DNA of 64,000 nucleotides, taken from Bipolaris cookei. Taxonomy: Eukaryota > Ascomycota > Dothideomycetes > Pleosporales > Pleosporaceae. The translations under genes were made by a program, and so were the position numbers. The stretch lies in the NCBI GenBank assembly GCA_002286855.1, contig NRSV01000039.1, positions 1-64,000 of the forward strand. The letters are read 5' to 3'. The notes beneath the pieces were generated by a model. The model saw only the letters and a list, made by a program, of their open reading frames with translations. It was not told the origin of the DNA and did not search any database. Within the stretch, counting starts at the first letter, position 1, and every line of letters starts with the position of its first letter. Positions 47,298 to 57,929 of this stretch are shown here, in pieces.

Positions 47298-48117
47298 GAG
47301 GGGCTGGGTGTTGCCTTACCCCCCCACCCACCCACCCATACACACAATGCTATCAAGACAACAACGCTATTGAGGAAATTAGACAAAGATATCCATAATT
47401 TTCCAGATCATGTGTATTTTGGGTCTCATTTGAAGTTTGATCGCCTGACTCTTTGAGCAGTCCAGAATACTTAAGGAAGTACGTTCGCAGGCAGCAAGTA
47501 TCGCCGGCAAAATCCCTCTTCGAGAATACCAAGCTATCTGGCGGCCCGAAGATCTTCGACATGTAAATGAAATGTAATAACAACAATAGAGTCGCCAAGC
47601 ACATCTACAATAACAGGGACAAGGCCGAAAAAGACCCTGTCGTCGAACTAAGATTCTGAGGTCATGCCCCTCTGCAAGACTTTCCAATTTTCCACGGAAT
47701 AATTTTGTGTACGTGGGATGCTTGGGTGCAGAAGGTGATCGATGCAACGATTAGCTGGTTTGTTAAGGAAAGTTCCTAGTATCACCGTCTCATTTTGCCT
47801 TGTAAGTCGCCAACTCTATGCATCATGCCCTAATATGGTTTATATGGGTTTGTGTATAAGTATTATCTATAGGTGAAAAGATGGAATCCTAATCATATTA
47901 CTATACACGACTGGTCTTAATAGTGTCTACTGCGTACATCTTTTCATGGCGACAAGGAGACGACTCACAACCCAAGCGCAGACTTGATACACTATAATCT
48001 CACTCGTATAGGTGTCTGGGTACCTCGTACAGTGTAGTCCATCATGAACATGCCCTTCATTTTGACTGTTCAACAGAGATGCTCCCATAGGTATCTGCAC
48101 CAGAGTCGGAAAAATAC
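47298..48117. other. Gap, nothing recognised
   Basis: 820 bases. Two overlapping minus-strand frames (47353-47747) have low-quality composition and no motifs. A C-rich run lies near 47317-47338. Confidence 0.4.
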
Positions 48118-48685
48118 TTGCAAGCTGGAATGACCTTCAGTGTAACATCAGATGCACACACGTTGCTCTCGCATGATGTTTTTGCAGGGTTGTATCACGA
48201 CGTGGGTGCCATGCTACCGAGCCGTGCGCTCCTGAGAACTGGGCTGATGGTCACTTCGCCATGTGATTACACAAATGAAATTGTTCTGACCAACCCATCT
48301 CTAGTCGCAGCCTCAGCTGCGCCGAAATAGTTCCTGCCGAAAATGACCTATACGAACCCTTGTACGGAGTGACAGCAACAGTTTCCTTGGGCCTCGAGGC
48401 GGGCGCCCAAGTACTCTACTTGGCTGCGAACGACGAGCAAGTCGATCATTGCAGTTTTGAAGCAGATAAAGTCGTCATTGCACATACGTCAGTTTGCAAT
48501 TATCGATTCAGTTGTGGGACTTGTGTTTACATCTAAATCAGCGCGGGCAAACTTTGGTGGTGGGGGAGGAGGCTATCAAAAGCATATTCTCACGCCACCC
48601 GTATCTGACTCTCGGGACCCTAGCCTCAAAATGCGGATCGACTTTTGGACATGGTTGCGAACAGTGGCTATCGGCAGAGACGTGA
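48118..48685 (+). pseudogene. Possible coding relic in three shifted frames
   Basis: Three successive plus-strand open stretches overlap end to end in different frames: 48118-48330, about 48282-48536 and 48494-48685. Each has protein-like composition (for example LYEPLYGVTATVSLGLEAG and EEAIKSIFSRHPYLTLG), but none has an identifiable family, start context or good splice sites at the junctions. The pattern suggests a decayed gene; chance open frames are the alternative. Confidence 0.22.
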
Positions 48686-48690
48686 GCCCC

Positions 48691-50232
48691 CGACCAAACA
48701 AAGCCAATCATAGGCCGCAGATCAGCAGATAAAGGCCCTTTTACAAGAGACTCACGTTTGAGACTACTTCCCTGCCTCGAATAAGGCCAGGATATGGTCG
48801 GGTACAGACTTTGAATGACGCAAATCTACGGGAAATGGAAAAAGAAAGTGAGTAAGCTGGCAAGGCCGCGGTGCGAGTTGCTAAGCGAGGTGTAACCGGT
48901 CAAAGACTATAAACCTGAGGGTAGTGATGTTAAGGACACGAGGCTCCGTGGCATTTGTGTAGCGTCATGGGGCTGCATATGCACATCATACATGTAAATA
49001 CTTACAGTGAAGCGCATGTGCATGTGCAAAAGAAGGGGAAGGAACAGGCAGTAAATAGTAGTAGGGCATTGCAAGGCTGGCCCTATGTACCCCGGGAAGA
49101 GAGTGGTTTAGCAGGGCATCTTCGGTGAAACCGGCCGGTGCGAACGGTATAACATCGGAGATTTGCCAGGTTACGGGCGATCTCGAGGTTGAAGGATGAC
49201 CCTTAGAACGTGCTTGCCACGTGTGTATGGAGTAATGTGGTGGAGTCTTATTGGGAGAGCAGCTAGGAGGTACAAGAGTGCCTCGCACTCGTGCCGCGTT
49301 GCAGAGATGAGGGGCTTGAAAAGAAAAGAGCTGTGTGGTTAGCCCTGACTCGGGGCCGCGTTCTGGGCTGTATATGAGAGGCGCCACTTCGCTTGCAGTC
49401 GGGAACCCATGTTCATTGTGCCCGAATCGGAAGGCAACCTACACAATGGCTTGTTTCAGCGCTCGGTGTTGGGCCTGGGGCGGCATGGTGGAATAGGAGA
49501 GCGACTGCTAGCCTGAGGGAGGTGCTCCAGTGTTGTCGGCACCTCCGCAACCATGATGCACACACCCACCCGTCCGTCTGGGTGTAGGCAAGTATGGACA
49601 TGAGGACGTGTTCTTGGTCGCGGGCATGTCGGTTGCCTGTCACCAGGCGTAGTAGTGAAACGACCAGAGTACTCGAGGCCCGGCCCAGTCCCACGAAGGG
49701 CACAAGACAGGCATTTCTTTTGCCATTCTAGTGTGCATGTTCAGGTGGATCCTCGTCCGTCAGCGCTGGCACACAACCCAGAAGCGGACGAGTTGGTACC
49801 AGGGCGTTCGGCCGTGTCATTGGCTGCTGCGAAGCTTGGCCGACAGGCATGCGGCGTAGTTAGCCGTGTTCCGCGTCGGCCCGCATGCTGTGCAACAAAT
49901 CAGCGCGGTGCTTCCACTGACTAACCTTCTTCGCATCCCGAAAAGCCTGTCCAGCGACAGCCCCATGTCGCATGGCCAGCAGGGTCAGAGCACCCTGAGT
50001 GCGGCCAGATAGGCGTTGAAGGTAAACTCAACGGGCATGGTGCATGACACTGCCCTGGCCCGGACCATGGCACTGGAAGCCGCCTTATTTGGCTTTATCT
50101 GCGTCAAGCCGCTCGCGCAGTGGGGGGGCCTATAACTATACCCCCGGTTCCAGCTGCAACTGAACCCCTTCGCGACGATTTCGCTGAAAACGCTCGTTAT
50201 GCTGTGAGGACAGAAGCTGCCTTGTAGTCATC
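48691..50232. other. 1.5-kb gap before the rhodopsin-domain gene
   Basis: No supported gene. Overlapping short frames on both strands (49393-49924) are typical of GC-rich non-coding sequence. The last 200 bases are the promoter of the next gene. Confidence 0.4.
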
Positions 50233-51460
50233 ATGGCAGGCTCAATCACAGACAATCGCTTTAACATCATCAATGGAAAGCAACTGGCTTTGCTTATTGC
50301 GCCCCTTCTCTGCTTTGTCGTAGCTTCGGCCGCTGTGGCCGCGAGATGGTACACCAGGAGCGTGAGAAGAATCAACACTCTGACCGAGGATGTCCTTATG
50401 CTGGCTGCTCTGGTAAGGCTGGATGGCTGGTTGATGTCGAATTAGGCTGACATTCCAAAGGCTATGAGCTTCGTCGTAGTTACCATAGTCTACATTTTGG
50501 TATTTCTAGGTGGCGAGGGCTTGACAAGTGATCAGATCAAGGCGGATCCGACAAAGAATTTCGACGTCGTAAATCGGTTCTGGCTACGAGTACGTCTGAA
50601 TCCAGTCATTGCAACTAGCTCATCGCTAACCCGCATCCAAGTTACAATTCGCACTCGACATCTGCTGGGCCACATCCATTGCCACTGTTCAGATCGCTTT
50701 CGCCAAGGCCTATCTCCGCCTGTATGAGAGAAAACGCATCGCTCAGACCGCTTGCTGGTGCTCCATAGGGCTGATCTCCATCTGGTACATATGGTCGCTC
50801 GCCGGCTGGATCAGCATGTGCCACCCACCTGGAAAGTGTGAGCTGCAGAGCAAAAGATCGTGTATTATCATCGGATCGCTACATGTCTTCTTCAACAGCG
50901 TCATTCTATTTGCCCCAGTACCGGCGATATTGGCAGCCGAGCTGTCGGCCAAGAAGAGGTGGTCGGTCATGGTTTTGTTCCTCCTCGGATGCTTGTAAGT
51001 CAAAGCGTTCAATAGTCCAGTGCAGGAGTTATTGACAGTGTATAGCTGCACAATCCTCGCCGTTCTGCGTATCGATTGCGCAATCAACGTATTTGGCGAC
51101 GTGAACGAAGATCCCATTGGTGCATCTTGGTGGCGCGTCTGCTTCTCGCCTATTGAAATTGCTGTCGGAATTGTCTGTTGCTGTGTTCCTAATGTTCGTT
51201 CGTTGCCATCCTGGCGTAGGACTTCTCCAATCGTGTCCAACGAAAGTCACGGTCTCCGCCGACTAAAGTTCCGGACGACGAGTAGTGGCTCTTCTACGTC
51301 GAATTTGAATGAACCCTCGCAATGGATGCCGCATGCCTCGAAACCACAAGCCGCTGCATTCGTCACTCTGACCAGTGAGTCGGATACCCTTGAGCGGACC
51401 GGATCTCTAGGCGCGAACGAGATAAAGATCACCAAAGAGTACAATCTCGACCGGCTATGA
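50233..51460 (+). CDS. Rhodopsin-domain (PTH11-related) integral membrane protein
   Basis: Four exons (50233-50412, 50461-50589, 50642-50994, 51046-51460) give 358 aa. Seven hydrophobic segments can be traced: LALLIAPLLCFVVASAAVAA; SFVVVTIVYILVF; the third after DICWATSIATVQIAFAKAY; GLISIWYIWSLAGW; SLHVFFNSVILFAPVPAIL; VMVLFLLGCFCTILAVLRI; EIAVGIVCCCVPNVRSL. The ARWYTR motif after helix 1, LRLYER after helix 3 and the terminal CVPNVRSL are typical of the fungal rhodopsin-like domain family (Pfam Rhodopsin_fung). PTH11 of the rice blast fungus is the known relative and acts in surface sensing. The tail (about 100 residues) is Ser/Thr-rich and cytosolic. Ligand and function are unknown. Confidence 0.87.
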
Positions 51461-51736
51461 TTCTAGAGTGATAATTATATCAAGACTATACAAACCCGAG
51501 CCTGATTCCTTTCGGTGTTGAGAAAAAAGAATAGATGTTTGTGGAGCGCGTTGCTACTGGATGCAGAATGCCAACCTAATTGTCCGCAATTGCCAACAGC
51601 AGCAAAGGTAGCTGCGGTCGGACCTACCCGTTACCAATGCGTGAGGATGACGTCACTGCAGTACTTAGCCTTCAACCATCACTCTTGATCAACACCTCTT
51701 CGCACCACTGCCCAGCGAACCCGAGAAGCACACACC

Positions 51737-51910
51737 ATGGCGCCCAGACCGAACGCTCGCATGACCGCCCTCCTCCGTTACACATATCAAGCCAATATGG
51801 TCTTTTTCGCCGGATTTGCAACGTGGTATTTCTTAAAGAGTTCGGACCAGAAAGTATCAGAAGATTCACGCCGACAGAGCAGCGTGGACAATCCAAGAAC
51901 AAGGTCGTAA
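51737..51910 (+). CDS. Possible 57-residue single-span membrane protein
   Basis: A short frame with a good initiation context (CACACCATGG). It encodes a basic N-terminus (Pro/Arg-rich), one hydrophobic stretch (MVFFAGFATWYF) and a polar, charged tail ending at TAA 51908-51910. The topology of a basic leader plus a short span resembles small mitochondrial or ER membrane proteins, but no family is recognised. It could be chance; the neighbouring 120-codon frame (51580-51942) has poorer composition. Confidence 0.35.
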   Translation: MAPRPNARMTALLRYTYQANMVFFAGFATWYFLKSSDQKVSEDSRRQSSVDNPRTRS

Positions 51911-52785
51911 TATCGAAGCAGGTGGCATGCAGAAACGCTTAGGAGAAAGAGGGATTTGCATGACAGTGATATAGAAGAGAAGGGCGTTGAGTCGACCACC
52001 TTCCGTGCTGGAGGATGACGAAAGAAGGAATCAAGGAGGAATCCCTAGGCTCGGCAATGATGCATTTTACGCGAGGCTAGACACTAAACGGCAACGACAT
52101 ACATTATTCTCCACCCAGAGTCACGATCGACGGGCCTAGAAGTTGCGATACACCAGCATGTAGTTTCTCTGCGTTCGGGTGTTCAAGCACGCAGCCGCCG
52201 ATATCCGCTATTGATCGGCATACACTAAAATTACTGATGTGCGCTCCTCCACGCTGGATTTCTGCCAAGTGCCTTCGGTTGTCACGTGTTTGACCGTCTC
52301 CACTGCTACCCACGCCCCCAACGTCTATAGTACAAATGTGCTCATATTGACGCACTGCTCCTTGTTATCAGAAACCGGAAGTATTTGGGCCTCTTGGTGC
52401 TCTCAAGAAGAGCGTAATACCAATTCCGGTGGCCAGATGAGGGCATTTGCGCAACTTTAGAACCCACATCCTCCCATTACTAATCATCGAGTCTACGAGA
52501 GGCAAGCACGCTAAGCCATCCTTGTGATATGCACGCTTTCTATACACCTCAAAAATAGCATATGTGAGAGAGTTTAAGCTTACACTTCATTGTCATTGGT
52601 ATATCTCTTTTTACCCACATACTCTCTCTAATCCACCCCCGCCTCCTTCCCTATGGGCTACGTGTAGCACCATCACACCACGCAAGTACTCTGATCCAAA
52701 CAGCTTAAGAGCACTTTGCTCACATCATGGCGTTGATCTCTCCATAGTGGCCTTTTGCCCAGTTCCATCATACTACGTCGTCGCC
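51911..52785. other. 875-bp gap, nothing firm
   Basis: No supported gene. A minus-strand frame at 52104-52355 has no recognised motif. The 3' part is the promoter and leader of the next gene. Confidence 0.4.
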
Positions 52786-53659
52786 ATGCTCCGTATATCG
52801 TACTTGCTCTTCCTTTGTGCCATGTTAGTAGACCTGGTTCTAGCTGTCACACTCGTCTCGCTCTTCGCGTCCGCATACCCCGACCGATTCCGTACTGCCC
52901 TATGGAAAAACGGTGGTTGTGAAGGTTGGAACTCGGATCCCCAGCAGTGTGTGTACAACTATGCAAACTACCGCGAGTCACCCCCCATACCCTTGATCTG
53001 GGATCAAAGGTAAGTCCCAGGTCACCAGCCACGTATGCGATATTTGTATCGAATAGGAGCTGATACAGCAGTAGTTCTACAATGTTCCACCTGGTGATCG
53101 CTGCCCTAACGCTGTTTGTATGGGTTGTGCGCTTTCAAGTCAATTGCCTCAGTGGATATGTTCTCGACCTTCATGCGAGTATCATGACGAATGCGATGTA
53201 TGACATACTTCTGGTCGGCCTCTATGCCACTAGCGCGGCACTGCAAAACTCAGGGGACTTTTCGGATCCTAAGCACATCAGTCTGAGGCCTTGGTATCTG
53301 GAACGGGGATGTGAGGACGCGTGGGCGCGGACACGGAGTGGGTGTGAAATCATGAAGGTCTCATACGGTGTAACAGTATTTGCTGTGTAAGTCACGCCAA
53401 GGGCCTTATGTTGCGTCAAAGGCTTATCTCAAGAGGTTCTGGCTGATGTGATGTTCGTTTAGGATATGGTGCTGCCTCCGCTTTATGACAACATGTCTGT
53501 ATCTTGCATACCTGCTTGGCAGAGAGCATGAGATTCAAGATGTGTTGTCCGATTATGATGAACTCTCCGAATGTAAGACTATAAGTTACATTCCTTAAAC
53601 GCACGTCTTCATATGCATTACGAGTAGGATACGGGTACCCTAGAATAAAGCCAGCGTGA
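52786..53659 (+). CDS. Four-segment fungal membrane protein, unknown function
   Basis: Model of four exons (52786-53009, 53072-53386, 53463-53572, 53625-53659), 227 aa. The first segment (LLFLCAMLVDLVLAVTLVSLF) is followed by a Cys/Trp-rich extracytosolic loop (residues about 30-75, with KNGGCEGW and QCVYNY). Then come HLVIAALTLFVWVV, NAMYDILLVGLYATSAAL, another Cys-containing loop and a last segment near VTFAV-like VTVFAVIWCCLRF. The C-terminus is ambiguous. Reading through the GTAAGA at 53573 gives a stop at 53596-53598; splicing 53573-53624 gives the ending GYGYPRIKPA and stop 53657-53659. I prefer the spliced form because donor and length fit. The tetraspan layout with paired loop cysteines is seen in several unnamed ascomycete families; function unknown. 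Confidence 0.7.
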
Positions 53660-54320
53660 TGTGCAGACCGGGGATCAATCAAATTAGCCTTTCTCAGGCC
53701 CTGGACTGTACTTTAATTACTACCAGAGGAGCTCGGATTCGTTTGAATCATTGCCATTGCTAGCGAACTTTGGATCGAGACTTCGATTGGAATGGTTTCC
53801 TTCAATAACAGCACAAATACCACGTGACTGTGCAGTACAGAGCTGGTCGACACGTGACCATTCACATCCTTTTATGTAGCGTTTGGTGCCTCGATAGGAT
53901 AGCTATTGTAAGTGTCGTATGATTCAACAAACTACCGGAATCAGTCAATAAAATTAAAAGACTAGTTTTTCCTAGTTTACAAATATACCAGTGCTCCTAC
54001 TGTCGCTATAAACAAGACTTCACTGAACTCTAGTTACAAAAAGTGGAAATATAAGTTTCAGAAGAGTAGCAAATATGTCCTTTACGACCGCTCCTTTCAA
54101 AGAAACACATTCATACTTAATACCGCCATCTCTGCACTTCACAGATTAGTTTCCTCGTTGCTTTAATACATGACCATAGTGAACTTTAGGGGCCAGCGAT
54201 CGGCACCAGACCGAAGTGTATCGAGCACTTTTTCACCTTTCATCTACCAATTTTCGATACGAAAGCTTTAAGCATACCCCGCGATTTTGCATAGCCAACA
54301 CTACTCAGCAAAATCGAACC
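53660..54320. other. Gap, nothing recognised
   Basis: 661 AT-rich bases without a supported feature. Confidence 0.4.
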
Positions 54321-54927
54321 ATGTCCGCCACCAAGTTCTTCACCTCTAGTCAAAATCCTAAGAACAGTGAGCTACGAAAGCTGGATTATATATTCCTCAT
54401 CAGGCATGCATTCCACTCAACCATATGCTAGATGCTCTTGATAAGAAGGTCTAAATGCAATATATCCATTGCCGACTTCGAATGCAACATCGAATTTGCG
54501 AAGAAGATACTACAGTCTATACTATCATCTCCAACATTTGGATCCTCAACGCCCTCAAGGAGTAAAGAGCAATCCGAGGCACTGATGTTTAATTACCCTT
54601 GAGGAGACCGAAATCCCGTCAAAGATTATCAGTGTTCAAACTGCCACATCTCTCGAAAGCGAATGGTTCCGGCTGATAATTCATGAATATTGGATACCAA
54701 TCTCGCAGCCAACCAAAGGACTTGGGCGGGGCGATCTTTTTACCTTCCACAAAAGAGGGAGTTTAACGTACGAGGATAGGCTTTTGAAGAAGACTAGCAG
54801 TAGTTTACCAAGAAATTTTGTCAGCTTGTTCTTGGATAATAAGTATGACCTATTCTTGTAGGCTGATGCAGCTAAATTTCATGGGGATCGATACTATTGT
54901 CAGTTACTCTACTTCTTCGCTCAATAG
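54321..54927 (+). pseudogene. Broken coding relic A
   Basis: Successive plus-strand open stretches occur in shifting frames: ATG 54321-54431 (MSATKFFTSSQNPKNSELRK..), then about 54449-54602 (NISIADFECNIEFAKKILQS), then 54586-54861 (SLESEWFRLIIHEYWIP; GRGDLFTFHKRGSLTYEDR). After an in-frame TAG the last frame runs on to 54927. The composition is protein-like (many aromatic and charged residues), but no ATG opens the longest piece and no good introns join the pieces. I read this as a gene broken by at least two frameshifts and one stop. Family not recognised. Confidence 0.4.
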
Positions 54928-55068
54928 TTCATAGTCTTAGCTGAATAGTACTGTAATGTCCGCCTTTCGAATCTGGCAACAGCTACTTTGCTTGCAATCT
55001 TTAATCATGTAACCTTGGTTGTCTTTCGGCAGTCGGAGATAGATATGCCCTTAGTCTCATATCAATAA

Positions 55069-55572
55069 AAGAAGCTTGTTGTCATTAAGAGGCTCGAGAG
55101 CGACATGCCGGCAACCCCTGGTCATTTCGGCGCTGAGCCCGAGCATCTCAAATTCCGGCTTGAGAAATTGCCCAAGATACTCGATATTCCGCGATGGAGC
55201 TGTAAGCGCCACCCAGTCTTACCAGTTCTTAATACTCTCGGTTTTATCAACACTGCAGACAACTCCGATAGCGCGTAATGTCATTGGTTCTACAGAATAG
55301 GCTAACGAAGTCATCTCCGGGAAGTTTTTTTTCTATTGGGCCTTTTCGCATGTGAAAGATGACTCAGCCATGAAGTCACCATTCACCCATACAGGCTTGT
55401 TCCAGGTTACCAAGGCCATTATTCAACGCACACCTTATTTGGACGTGATAAAATGAGACTGAAAGAGACCAAGACAACGCACGGCAACAACAAGGAGCAG
55501 TGCATCACGTAGTCCCGCATCATCTATGAACGCGGCGGTCTCTTCTCCGAGTACACAAATGACATTTATTAG
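55069..55572 (+). pseudogene. Broken coding relic B
   Basis: Three open stretches alternate between two frames: 55069-55278 (KRLESDMPATPGHFGAEPEH; LPKILDIPRW; HPVLPVLNTLGFINT), then about 55294-55456 (FSHVKDDSAMKSPFTHTGLF; KAIIQRTPYLDVIK), then 55453-55572 (KTTHGNNKEQ; IIYERGGLFSEYTN, with one internal TAG). Dense, protein-like composition over 500 bp with frame switches and stops points to a decayed gene. It may belong with relic A, 140 bp upstream, or be separate. I could not name the family. Confidence 0.45.
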
Positions 55573-57929
55573 TTCAGAAGTTAGTACGGAAAGATATTAA
55601 GAGCCTGCGCGGCAGACCGGACATCCGTGAGCGCGGAAATGCTCATCTCGGTTGTTGGATGAACCAGGCTGCATACGTGTACAACGTCCAGTTCTTGACA
55701 AGCCACACATCTTCTCTGGGCCACATGACCGATTAAAGACGGGAGACTCTAGATAAAGCCACGGAGGACCATGAATGGAAGGCCGCACCAAGGCCGAGAA
55801 TCTTCGTGCATCCTGAGGCTAAGGGACAAGGGACCGCTGCATGCGTATGACCAGAGCAAATGAACATGTTACGAGGTCGGGGCATAGTATCGCGTACACA
55901 TCGCCGATCGCGCGACACGATGCAAGACAGAATGTACGCCGGACGAAAGAAAACAAAAATTTTCAAGAGAAGAAATACACTCTTGGTGTTCCAGCGAGGG
56001 TTTTGCGCCTAAGTAGCGTACGTTTCAATTCCATCTTGCCACACTGGGCATCTAGTACGCTGAAACAAAACGGGAAAACAAAGAATACACGTTAGCAACC
56101 AAACAGCTAAAATAGACTTGCCATGATCAAGATGAACGAACTTGGAAACAGCAGAAAAAAGTATATCTCGAGACGAGACCAGATGGAGAGAGGGAGGGAG
56201 GGGGGGGGGAAAGCATATACCTAGACACAAAACTGTATTTGAGTCCCAAAAAAGAACCACCGCACCAACACTAAAAAATGACAACGCCAAAACGCCCCTC
56301 CTCAACCAATCCAACCCCCAGCTACCTAAAAACCCAGAAACCTAAAAACCCAAAAACCCAAAAAAACCACTCGCAGCCAAATTGCCCCCCCAAAAACCCT
56401 CACAAACTCTCACCACCAAAAAACCCCCACCTATCACCCTTCTAACTTTATTGACTCTTGCGTAAGCCATGACGCCGCCGTCACTAACCCGCATCACATA
56501 TCATACCAGGGGGAAGGGGGGGGGTCCTTCGGGTCAGGCTCACACACCCCAAAACTTCGCCTCCCCCCCATCGGTCCTTCTAAGGCATTACTGCAAAAAG
56601 AGACAGCGAATATACATACTTTAGAGCGATCGGGGGGAGGGGGCACAGCCACACGCGTTTAACCAAAAAACAAGACCTAAGTAAGAAGGACCGGGAAATC
56701 ATCAGAAATGCCAAAAAAGGAGACAAGGGTTGTGCACATATGTAATGCGTGTGCTCGAGTCAAGTTATTTGATTTGGGAGAGGAGAGGAGAAAGGGAAAC
56801 GATTAATGATGACTGATTGCTTGGTAAGAGGTGAGATTGTAAGTAAATGCCGCCCGGGGTGAGAGGGGCGCATGGGTGAAAGGGCTGAAAAGGGTGCGCG
56901 AAGAAGAGGAAGGAGAGAGAGGGAGGCTCGTTTCGGAATACGTACCGGGATAGATGAGCGGGCGCGCGGGCCTCCACATACCAAGTTGGAAGTAGTAAAT
57001 ATTTTAATTTGGGGGACTTGATGACCCCCCACGTTCCTCTTTCGTTGCAAGAATATCACGTGAGAAATGTGGTGCTGTCTGCCTGTTTTGTGGGGCCCAA
57101 AAATGGTGTAGAAGAAATACGTATGTACATACTATGTAAGAATGTAGTAGTAGCACGGGAGGGGTGTTTTTGGGCTTAAGGTAATAAAAATCCAAAATCT
57201 CTTTCTATATGGTATCTGGCCCTTGTCTGAAATTTAAACCCCCAGAATTTACCCAAGTCCCCGCATCTAAATTCCCAAAACAAGTACCACACGTTCATTA
57301 CATCAATCGCATTGCGTGAGAGAAAATAACAAAGGGAAATAGGAGAAAAAGATGTGAATGTGCGAGTATGTGTGAGTGAGTGAGGAGAGAGGAGGAAAGT
57401 AAGGGGGTATTAAGTGAAGTATTGAGCTATGTGCTGTGTGAAAGCAACTGGCAAGCTTTCAAAAAAGGTAAAAAAAGAGAACCGCTGCTACGTAAAATGA
57501 TAAATAGACCAAAGAAAAGCGAGAAACTGGTGTTGAAAAAAAGATGTCGAAAAAATTCCAAAAGAAGACGCTGCATAAATGGGTATATTCCTCTTCTCCT
57601 TCCTTCACTGCCCTCTGACCCCATCAGAATCCTATCCTGCTTGGTCGAATGAATAAAAAAGGAGACGTGCATGTGACTGTTGTGTACGTAAGGAGAAAAG
57701 GCTGCAGAGATGCAGGGTCGGGGGGATTGGTGCCGTTGAGGTGGCGTGTAGCTCGCTTCGACGGTATCGGAGCGAGGTTCGGAGTCACCTTGTTTGCGGT
57801 GATGTATATGTTTTTTTGTAAGGTTTTTGTTGTTTAAAGGAGGGTGGGTGTGCCAGTGCCGGACCAGCCGGTCTGACAAGTTTGATGAGATATGTCTTGG
57901 AATATTGATTATTGGATAGTTTCCAAGGG
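55573..57929. other. 2.36-kb low-complexity gap
   Basis: No supported gene. It has many homopolymer and simple tracts: a G run near 56200-56211, C/A-rich ACCCAAAAACC-like sequence (56325-56420), a G run near 56516-56523 and purine-rich DNA around 56760-56940. The 3' part up to 57929 is probably the long 3' untranslated region of the minus-strand C2H2 gene. Confidence 0.45.

Noticed and set aside
43872..50232. Transposon remnants
   Set aside because: No reverse transcriptase, transposase or integrase motifs and no terminal repeats could be recognised, although a repeat-library search was not possible.
52104..52355. 83-codon minus-strand frame upstream of the tetraspan gene
   Set aside because: No recognisable motif and lies in promoter sequence of the neighbour.
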